Positions 14,505-20,656 of a stretch of 20,656 bases of DNA are shown piece after piece (within the stretch, counting starts at the first letter, position 1; every line of letters starts with the position of its first letter). Origin of the DNA: Dyadobacter fermentans. Its GTDB lineage: Bacteria > Bacteroidota > Bacteroidia > Cytophagales > Spirosomataceae. The translations under genes and the position numbers were made by a program. Below the pieces are notes generated by a model, which saw nothing but the letters and a program-made list of their open reading frames with translations, made no database searches and was not told the origin of the DNA. Where the stretch lies: NCBI RefSeq assembly GCF_019924045.1, contig NZ_JAHXBN010000004.1:1-20656 (forward strand), in the 5' to 3' direction.

Positions 14505-15242
14505 ATGGAAACTGCATTGAAAAAAAGTGAGCTGGTTGCCAGGCTCAGAAGCGATATACTCGCTTTGCAGGGCTTCCGTGCGCCGGCGTTGGGCGTCAAA
14601 CACGACGACTTTGGCCTTGGGCCGGTAATGAAAGCTTTCCCGCAGGGCGTTTTCCCCCGCGTGGGCATGCACGAGTTTATCAGCCAGTCTGCCGAGCAGA
14701 CCGCGGCCACCTCGGGCTTTATGGCCGCCCTGGCCGGTAAAATGATGAAACAGGACGGGCTCTGCGTCTGGGTGGGCACGCGCCGCACGGTTTATCCATT
14801 TGGTCTGAGCCAGTTTGGCGTCTCACCGGACCGGGTGATTTTCGTGGATCTGAAAAAAGACAAAGACCTTCTGTGGGCGATCGAGGAAGCGCTTAAATGT
14901 GACGCGCTCTCTGCGGTCGTAGGCGAGATCAAAGAGCTCAACCTGACCGAATCGCGAAGATTGCAGCTCACCGTCGAAGAAAGCAAGGTGACAGGCCTTT
15001 TGCACAGGGTTTCGCCCCGGCTATCCAATCCGACCAGTGCCGTCTGCCGCTGGCGGATCAGCCCGCTACCGGGGGTTGAAGATACAGTTCTTCCCGGTAT
15101 CGGCTTCCCGCGCTGGCAAGTAGAAATCCAGAAGGTCCGTAACGGTGAGCCAGGCAGCTGGCCATTACAGTTCCGGGATGGCAGCTTCGAGCTGATTAGC
15201 GAGTCTGCTTTTTTTCACCCGTACCTATCCAAGGTTGGATAG
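14505..15242 (+). CDS. imuA: ImuA-like translesion synthesis accessory protein
   Basis: The 245-residue protein has a RecA/SulA-like core. The start KSELVARLRSDILALQG is followed by GVFPRVGMHEFI, where RecA proteins would have their Walker A loop. Here the loop reads SQSAEQTAATS and lacks GKT, as usual for ImuA proteins. Later landmarks are GLCVWVGTRRTVYPFGL, VIFVDLKKDKDLLWAIEEAL and VVGEIKELNLTESRRLQL, which match the Bacteroidota ImuA type. ImuA bridges ImuB, DnaE2 and RecA during error-prone repair. It is the first gene of the operon, and imuB starts 15 bases after its stop. Likely repressed from the palindrome at 14467-14481. Confidence 0.88.
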   Translation: METALKKSELVARLRSDILALQGFRAPALGVKHDDFGLGPVMKAFPQGVFPRVGMHEFISQSAEQTAATSGFMAALAGKMMKQDGLCVWVGTRRTVYPFGLSQFGVSPDRVIFVDLKKDKDLLWAIEEALKCDALSAVVGEIKELNLTESRRLQLTVEESKVTGLLHRVSPRLSNPTSAVCRWRISPLPGVEDTVLPGIGFPRWQVEIQKVRNGEPGSWPLQFRDGSFELISESAFFHPYLSKVG

Positions 15243-15257
15243 CAAAGCTGCGAGGGT

Positions 15258-16757
15258 ATGAAAAGATATGTGGCGATATGGCTTAGGCACCTATTGGTAG
15301 ACCGGGTGCTGCTTACCCGGCCCGAGCTGGAAGGCAAACCCTTTGTGCTTGCGGCCAAAGAGCGTAACCGGGTGGTAGTGAAGGCATCCAGCCGCGATGC
15401 TTTGAAACTGGGTATCGATCCGGGAATGGTACTCGCCGACGCCCGCGCGGTGCAGCCGGACCTGGAAGTACTCGACTATGATCAGGCTTTACCTGAAAAG
15501 CTGCTAGGAGCCCTGGCAGAATGGGCGATCCGCTATTCACCGCTGGTAGCCATAGACCTGCCTGACGGATTGATCCTGGATGCTACCGGCTGCGCGCACC
15601 TTTGGGGATCAGAAACCGCTTACCTGAAAGATATTGCGACCCGGCTGAAATCCTCTGGCTATGATGTCCGTACCGCGATGGCGGACACGATCGGGGCGGC
15701 CTGGGCAGTATCGCGCTACTCCCGCGCTTTCCCGATCATTGCTGAAGGCGAGCAGCTATCTGCGCTCTTGCAGCTGCCGTCGCATGCCTTGCGGCTCGAA
15801 GCCCCTGTAATCGAGAAAATGCAGAAGCTGGGGCTCTACCAGATCAAAAGCTTTATCTATATGCCGCCCTCGGTGCTCAGGCGTAGGTTTGGCCAGACGA
15901 CGCTCGACCAGATCGGTAAAGCGCTGGGCACCACCCACGAGCCTTTTGAGCCCATCCGGCCAGCTGAGCCCTACCAGGAGCGGCTTTCCAGCCTGGAACC
16001 AATCCAGACCGCAGCCGGCATCGAGATAGCGATTCAGACCCTACTGGAAAAACTATGTGAGCGCCTGGTCAAAGACGGCAAGGGCGCCAGGCAGGCCGTG
16101 CTTCGCTGCTACCGGATCGATGGACAGATCCAGCAAGTCCAGATCGGCACCAGCGGGCCCTCATGTAGGGCCTCGCATATGTTCAAGCTTTTCGAGCTGA
16201 AAGTTGCCAGCATCGAGCCTGCCCTGGGCATTGAGCTGTTTGTGATGGAAGCCCCGGTGACAGAGCCTTTGGCGAACGGGCAGGAAGCGCTCTGGGATTT
16301 AAGCAGTGGCAATAAGATCACGCAAGTAGCAGAGCTGATCGACCGGCTCTCTGCGCGCGCGGGCACCGGCGTCATCCACCGCTATCTTCCCGCCCAGCAT
16401 CACTGGCCAGAACGCGCGATTACCGAGGCTGTTTCTTTGACCGATCAGCCCGAAATAGACTGGCGGACCGACCAGCACCGACCGGTGCAGCTGCTGGCTC
16501 AGCCCGAACGGATCATCGTCTCTGCCCCGGTGCCGGATTACCCGCCTATGCTCTTCCGCTATAAAGGCGATATCCACCGCGTCAAGAAAGCAGACGGCCC
16601 CAACCGGATCGAGCAGGAATGGTGGATATCGGACGGCATGCACCGCGACTACTACGCCGTCGAAGACGAGCAGGGAGGCCGCTACTGGATCTTCCGGCTT
16701 GGGCACTACAATGAAGAGCTCACCGCCGAGTGGTTCATCCACGGCTTTTTCGCATAA
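15258..16757 (+). CDS. imuB: ImuB, catalytically inactive Y-family polymerase homologue
   Basis: The 499-residue protein shows the Y-family palm/fingers layout without the metal-binding acids. The first catalytic Asp is Trp8 in RYVAIWLRHLL. The family SIDE motif is replaced by LPDG (101-104), followed by LILDATG. Such non-catalytic forms define ImuB, the hub that docks DnaE2, ImuA and the sliding clamp. The C-terminal third (HRYYLP-like segment, then EQEWWISDGMHRDYYAVED and GRYWIFRLGHYNEELTAEW) is typical of the ImuB tail. It lies 15 bases after imuA and 14 bases before dnaE2, so the three are translated from one message. Confidence 0.92.
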   Translation: MKRYVAIWLRHLLVDRVLLTRPELEGKPFVLAAKERNRVVVKASSRDALKLGIDPGMVLADARAVQPDLEVLDYDQALPEKLLGALAEWAIRYSPLVAIDLPDGLILDATGCAHLWGSETAYLKDIATRLKSSGYDVRTAMADTIGAAWAVSRYSRAFPIIAEGEQLSALLQLPSHALRLEAPVIEKMQKLGLYQIKSFIYMPPSVLRRRFGQTTLDQIGKALGTTHEPFEPIRPAEPYQERLSSLEPIQTAAGIEIAIQTLLEKLCERLVKDGKGARQAVLRCYRIDGQIQQVQIGTSGPSCRASHMFKLFELKVASIEPALGIELFVMEAPVTEPLANGQEALWDLSSGNKITQVAELIDRLSARAGTGVIHRYLPAQHHWPERAITEAVSLTDQPEIDWRTDQHRPVQLLAQPERIIVSAPVPDYPPMLFRYKGDIHRVKKADGPNRIEQEWWISDGMHRDYYAVEDEQGGRYWIFRLGHYNEELTAEWFIHGFFA

Positions 16758-16771
16758 AACCTTCCCCTGCC

Positions 16772-19700
16772 ATGCAGTACACCGAATTACAGGTAACCAG
16801 CAATTTCAGCTTTCTTCGCGGGGCTTCACATCCCGAAGAGCTCGTTGACCAGGCGATCCATTATGGCTACAAGAAAATAGCCATCACTGACCGGAATACG
16901 CTGGCAGGGATCGTGCGCGCGCATTCGGCCGCGCGCGGCAAAGGCTTTGAGATTATCCCTGCCGCGCGGCTTGATTTGATTGATGGGCCCAGCCTTCTGG
17001 CCTATCCTACCGACAAGCCCGCTTACGCGCGGCTTTCGGCGCTCTTGTCACTGGGTAACCGAAGGACTGAAAAAGGAAAGTGTGATCTCTACCGAAGGGA
17101 CGTCTATGAGCATGCCGAAGGGATGAAGTTTGTTGCCGTGCCGCCGATGACGCTGAATGCATCTTTTGAGTTTGAGCCGGGCTTTGAAAGGGCGCTGCGC
17201 GAATACCGCTCGGAGCTGGGCTCAGAGCTTTACCTGGCTGCTACCCGGTCCTACGTAGAAAGCGATGTCAAAAAGTTCTTCCGGCTCTCTGAGATCTCTG
17301 GGCGCCTGGATCTGCCGCTAGTGGCTACTAATGATGTGCATTACCATCACCCGGAGCGCCGGCAGCTGCAAGACATCGTCACCTGCGTACGCGAGAAATG
17401 CACCATCTACAATGCCGGCTTCCGGCTGCACCAGAACGCGGAGCGTTACCTGAAAGACCAGGCAGAGATGCTGCGCATCTTTAGAGGATATCCCGACGCG
17501 ATCAGGCGCACGCAGGAAATTGCCGATGCCTGCACCTTCTCGCTGGACACGCTGCAATACGTGTATCCGGAAGAGATCACCGGTGGCGATCGGAGCCCCC
17601 AAGAAGAGCTAACATACCTGGCCTGGAAGGGTGCCAAAGATTTTTACGGGGAGCCAGTGCCAGAGAAAGTAGCCGCAGCGATCGAGCATGAGCTCAAATT
17701 CGTGGCCGAAATGGATTATGCGGCTTACTTTCTGACGGTTTATGATATCGTCAATTTTGCTCGTGAGCGCGGCATCCTGTGCCAGGGGCGCGGCTCTGCG
17801 GCCAACTCGACGGTCTGCTTCTGTCTTGGAATCACCAGCGTTGACCCGACCAAGTTCGATCTTCTCTTTGAGCGGTTCATATCATCGGCCCGTAACGAGC
17901 CGCCGGATATTGATGTGGACTTTGAGCATGAGCGGCGCGAAGAAGTGATCCAGTACATCTACCAGAAGTATGGACGTGACCGCTCAGCGATCGTAGCAAC
18001 TGTCACCCAGCTACACCAGAAAGGCGCGGTGCGCGATGTGGCCAAAGCGATGGGAATGTCAGTAGATGCCATAAACAAGCTGTCCAGCTCGATCTGGGAA
18101 TTTACCGACGAGTGGTTTGAAGGAAAGCGTATTTCCGATCAGGGCTTTAATGCCAGTGACCCGCACCTTTTGAAAGTGCTGGATCTGACCAAGCAGTTTA
18201 TGGGATTTCCTCGTCAGCTCGGCCAGCATACGGGTGGGTTTGTGATCACCCAGGGCAAGATCACTGACTTATGCCCTATCATTAACGCCAGAATGGAAGA
18301 CCGCACCAATATCGAATGGAACAAAGACGATATCGATACGCTGGGGTTTCTGAAAATCGATGTGCTTGCCTTGGGTATGCTCACCTGTATCCGCAAAGGG
18401 TTTGACCTATTAAAAAACCACTACGGTAAAACCTACACACTGGCCACAGTGCCGCAGGATGACCCGAAGGTATATGAGATGATCTCGCATGCCGATACGA
18501 TTGGGGTTTTCCAGATCGAAAGCCGGGCACAGCAGTCTATGCTGCCCCGACTCCGGCCTGAAAACTTCTATGACCTGGTGATCGAGGTGGCTATCGTCCG
18601 GCCAGGCCCGATCCAGGGGGATATGGTGCACCCGTACCTGCGACGCAGGAATGGTGAAGAGCCGGTCGAATATCCTTCCAAGGAGCTCGAAGACATTCTC
18701 GGCCGCACGCTGGGCGTACCCCTGTTCCAGGAGCAGGCAATGAAAATTGCGATCGTCGCCGCCGGCTTCACCCCTGCCGAAGCCGACAAGCTCCGGCGGA
18801 GCATGGCAACCTTTAAGCTCAACGGCCTTGTCACCCAGTTTGAAAAAAAGCTGATTGACGGAATGACCGGTCGTGGTTATACGGAAGAGTATGCACGCCG
18901 TATCTTCAAGCAGCTGGAAGGTTTCGGAAGCTACGGGTTTCCCGAAAGCCACGCGGCCAGCTTCGCGCTTTTGGTGTACGTCTCCTGCTGGATGAAATGC
19001 TACTATCCGGACGTTTTCGCGACAGCGCTCTTGAACTCGCAGCCTATGGGCTTCTACCAGCCTGCGCAGATTGTCATTGACGCGAGAAAGCACGGGGTGA
19101 AGGTGCGGCCAGTGGATGTGAACATTTCCGGCTGGGACAATACGCTCGAAGAACCAGAAGGGGAATATAGGGCTATCAGGCTCGGGTTCCGGCAGGTGAA
19201 GGGGCTCGCCGAAAAGGACGCATTGGCTTTGATCGCTGGGCGCTCCGGGCCCTACAAGGCGATCCATCTAATGCGGGATGCCGGCGTCTCTCAGGAGGCG
19301 CTGGAAAAGCTCGCTGACGCCGACGCCTTCCGCTCCATGGGAATGGACCGGCGACAAGCCATGTGGGAGGCCTCTGCCCTCTCCGACCGGCCAATGGGCG
19401 CTTTTGCGGGCCACAAGTCGGCCAGCGAGTTCGAGGCACCCGTAGAGCTGCCCAAACTCTCGCTTTCCGAGCATGTCGTCCAGGACTATATGTCCACTTC
19501 ACTTTCGCTGAAAGCGCACCCAGTCTCATTTGTCCGAGGGGATCTCGCCGCGAAACGCGTGATCCGGACCGCTGATCTTTCAAAATTACGCGACAAGCAA
19601 TTTGTCCGCGTGGCAGGCCTGGTGCTCGTGCGGCAGCGGCCGGGTACTGCCGGCGGCGTGTGCTTTATTACCATCGAAGACGAGTCGGGCGTGGCCAACC

Positions 19701-20002
19701 TGGTTGTCTTTCAAAGCCTGTTTGAAAAGTACCGCAAAGAGATCCTGCGCTCGCGGCTTTTGATGGTAGAAGGAAAGCTGCAAATCGAAGGCGAAGTGAT
19801 CCACGTGGTCGTCAGGCGCTGTTATGATATGTCCCCGCTGCTGCGTAACCTGAACCAAAAAGACCAAGATCCGGATGTGCTCACGCTCTCGCGCGCCGAT
19901 GAAAAAGATGAAAATGTATCCCAGGCTGTTAACCGCAAGACCCAGGTCCGAAAGAAGCCCGTGCAATTGGAAATCTTTCCTTCCGGCCGTAACTTCCGTT
20001 AA
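16772..20002 (+). CDS. dnaE2: Error-prone DNA polymerase III alpha subunit DnaE2
   Basis: The preferred ATG at 16772 (MQYTELQVTSNFSFLRGAS) gives 1076 residues, close to the usual length of DnaE2. A GTG at 16730 would add 14 residues overlapping imuB. Domains in order: PHP (ITDRNTLAGIVRAH, ATNDVHYHHPERR), with several metal-binding His of replicative DnaE missing as in DnaE2; the C-family palm with GRGSAANSTVCFCLG and PPDIDVDFEHERRE, catalytic Asp379 and Asp381; fingers including GFPESHAASFALLVY; and a C-terminal OB fold (RVAGLVLVRQRPGTAGG, CFITIEDESG). It extends primers past lesions together with ImuA and ImuB. The start is 14 bases after imuB. Confidence 0.97.
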   Translation: MQYTELQVTSNFSFLRGASHPEELVDQAIHYGYKKIAITDRNTLAGIVRAHSAARGKGFEIIPAARLDLIDGPSLLAYPTDKPAYARLSALLSLGNRRTEKGKCDLYRRDVYEHAEGMKFVAVPPMTLNASFEFEPGFERALREYRSELGSELYLAATRSYVESDVKKFFRLSEISGRLDLPLVATNDVHYHHPERRQLQDIVTCVREKCTIYNAGFRLHQNAERYLKDQAEMLRIFRGYPDAIRRTQEIADACTFSLDTLQYVYPEEITGGDRSPQEELTYLAWKGAKDFYGEPVPEKVAAAIEHELKFVAEMDYAAYFLTVYDIVNFARERGILCQGRGSAANSTVCFCLGITSVDPTKFDLLFERFISSARNEPPDIDVDFEHERREEVIQYIYQKYGRDRSAIVATVTQLHQKGAVRDVAKAMGMSVDAINKLSSSIWEFTDEWFEGKRISDQGFNASDPHLLKVLDLTKQFMGFPRQLGQHTGGFVITQGKITDLCPIINARMEDRTNIEWNKDDIDTLGFLKIDVLALGMLTCIRKGFDLLKNHYGKTYTLATVPQDDPKVYEMISHADTIGVFQIESRAQQSMLPRLRPENFYDLVIEVAIVRPGPIQGDMVHPYLRRRNGEEPVEYPSKELEDILGRTLGVPLFQEQAMKIAIVAAGFTPAEADKLRRSMATFKLNGLVTQFEKKLIDGMTGRGYTEEYARRIFKQLEGFGSYGFPESHAASFALLVYVSCWMKCYYPDVFATALLNSQPMGFYQPAQIVIDARKHGVKVRPVDVNISGWDNTLEEPEGEYRAIRLGFRQVKGLAEKDALALIAGRSGPYKAIHLMRDAGVSQEALEKLADADAFRSMGMDRRQAMWEASALSDRPMGAFAGHKSASEFEAPVELPKLSLSEHVVQDYMSTSLSLKAHPVSFVRGDLAAKRVIRTADLSKLRDKQFVRVAGLVLVRQRPGTAGGVCFITIEDESGVANLVVFQSLFEKYRKEILRSRLLMVEGKLQIEGEVIHVVVRRCYDMSPLLRNLNQKDQDPDVLTLSRADEKDENVSQAVNRKTQVRKKPVQLEIFPSGRNFR

Positions 20003-20017
20003 CCAGTATTCAGTGCC

Positions 20018-20494
20018 ATGGTAGCCGCTTATAACCCTTTCGAAATCCTGAACCTGCCCATGATCCGGCGTATCACCCAGCACGGCAACCATTTCATCGT
20101 GCTGCAACGCTTCAACTGGCCGGGAATCAAGGAAGGCTTCGGGTTTATGGCAACACCTTACAAGGATGAGAAATCGGGGAAGCCGCATGCGGCCCAGCTT
20201 TCAGGCAAGGAAGGAAAACTGCTAAGCCTTTCCGCGGACATCGAAAAGATTACCTCCCTGATCAATGACCCCAGGTACAGCCTGTTCCTTTGCACCTTCC
20301 GCGAAGAGTCCTGGAACAAAAAAATGATTAAATTGTATCAGCGGAATATGATATCTTACATCAAAGCTCACATGCCGGTCACTTCCAACGATGCGATCGT
20401 GATCCAGATGGATTTGAAATTCGGAAGGCTGAAAGCCACGGTTACAGCCAACGGGCCCAAGCATGAGTTTGACCTGTATGAAATGATAAAATAA
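20018..20494 (+). CDS. Unknown protein, fourth gene of the imuA-imuB-dnaE2 operon
   Basis: The ATG is 15 bases after the dnaE2 stop, and the GC-rich codon use matches the cassette, so it is probably cotranscribed. The 158-residue soluble product shows no signal peptide or membrane segment. Visible features are FEILNLPMIRRITQHGNHF, RFNWPGIKEGFGFM, a charged stretch around 60-72, LFLCTFREESWNKKMIKLY, and a strand-rich end (VIQMDLKFGRLKATVTANG, FDLYEMIK). I do not recognise a family. It has no obvious nuclease or polymerase motif, and it could be an accessory or DNA/protein-binding factor of the mutasome. Confidence 0.75.
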   Translation: MVAAYNPFEILNLPMIRRITQHGNHFIVLQRFNWPGIKEGFGFMATPYKDEKSGKPHAAQLSGKEGKLLSLSADIEKITSLINDPRYSLFLCTFREESWNKKMIKLYQRNMISYIKAHMPVTSNDAIVIQMDLKFGRLKATVTANGPKHEFDLYEMIK

Positions 20495-20541
20495 GCACCC
20501 CTTTTATATATATGATTCAGTATTTGCTCCGACGTCAGCTC

Positions 20542-20656
20542 TGTTATGGAAAATTCGGTGAAACTGACCACCTCAATTCGGTTTAAACTGACCACCTGTT
20601 CCGCGTGAAATTGACCACCCCAATTCGGAGTAAACTGACCACCTGAGTTCGGAGTA
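20542..20656 (+). mobile_element. Left end of an IS21-type insertion sequence (partial)
   Basis: Five copies of a repeat of the form TTCGG-x-x-TAAACTGACCACC start at 20554, 20577, 20599, 20624 and 20648, with spacings of 22-25 bases. Such stacked subterminal repeats are characteristic of IS21-family ends, here in the orientation that precedes istA, which would lie beyond the window. A TG at 20542 (TGTTATGGAAAATTCGG) is a plausible outer tip. The insertion is 47 bases after the last gene of the mutagenesis operon and does not break it. Confidence 0.65.

Noticed and set aside
18410..19267. 285-codon minus-strand frame inside dnaE2
   Set aside because: Antisense shadow of a GC-rich gene; the dnaE2 frame carries the conserved motifs.

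Overview
The window looks like a chromosomal stretch of a Bacteroidota bacterium, most likely a Cytophagales-type organism such as the Spirosoma/Dyadobacter group. The reasons are a type IX secretion (T9SS) C-terminal sorting domain, lipoproteins with Bacteroidota-style N-termini, promoters with the TAnnTTTG -7 element, almost no Shine-Dalgarno sequences, and an imuA-imuB-dnaE2 mutagenesis cassette of the type seen in this phylum. No rRNA, tRNA or CRISPR array was found.

Layout. Bases 1-122 look like the right end of an IS21-type element (the last codons of a possible istB plus two tandem 22-bp terminal repeats). Bases 321-2015 hold a divergent pair: a saccharopine dehydrogenase-like oxidoreductase (minus) and a small DoxX-like membrane protein (plus), separated by a bidirectional promoter with a near-perfect inverted repeat. 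Bases 2091-6780 hold three tandem paralogous lipoproteins. All three carry a six-repeat tachylectin-like beta-propeller, and the second and third also carry an astacin-type zinc metalloprotease domain. Bases 6910-8391 encode a secreted repeat-rich head protein with an S74 self-cleaving chaperone domain and a T9SS sorting tail. Bases 8550-10720 encode an alpha/beta hydrolase and a GT1-type glycosyltransferase. On the minus strand, 11002-13284 carries a small secreted protein, a membrane-anchored diheme cytochrome c and a PAS-LuxR regulator.

Bases 13596-20494 form a GC-richer block for inducible mutagenesis. A helix-turn-helix/S24 (LexA-like, self-cleaving) repressor is divergent from an operon of imuA, imuB, dnaE2 and a fourth unknown gene. 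A palindrome between repressor and operon is the likely operator. The window ends inside a second IS21-type terminal repeat array (about 20542-20656).

How the parts work together. The right block should be a self-contained DNA-damage-inducible translesion synthesis system: repressor self-cleavage releases the operon, and ImuA, ImuB and DnaE2 act together. The middle block is a cell-surface/secretome region of proteases, lectin-like propellers and a trimeric adhesin-like head. The most unexpected signal is non-coding. Three promoters, two back to back at 1446-1608 and one 12 kb away at 13327-13376, share a 21-base box at the same distance (21-22 bases) from a TAnnTTTG element. This suggests that the oxidoreductase, the DoxX-like protein and the secreted protein/diheme cytochrome operon form one regulon.
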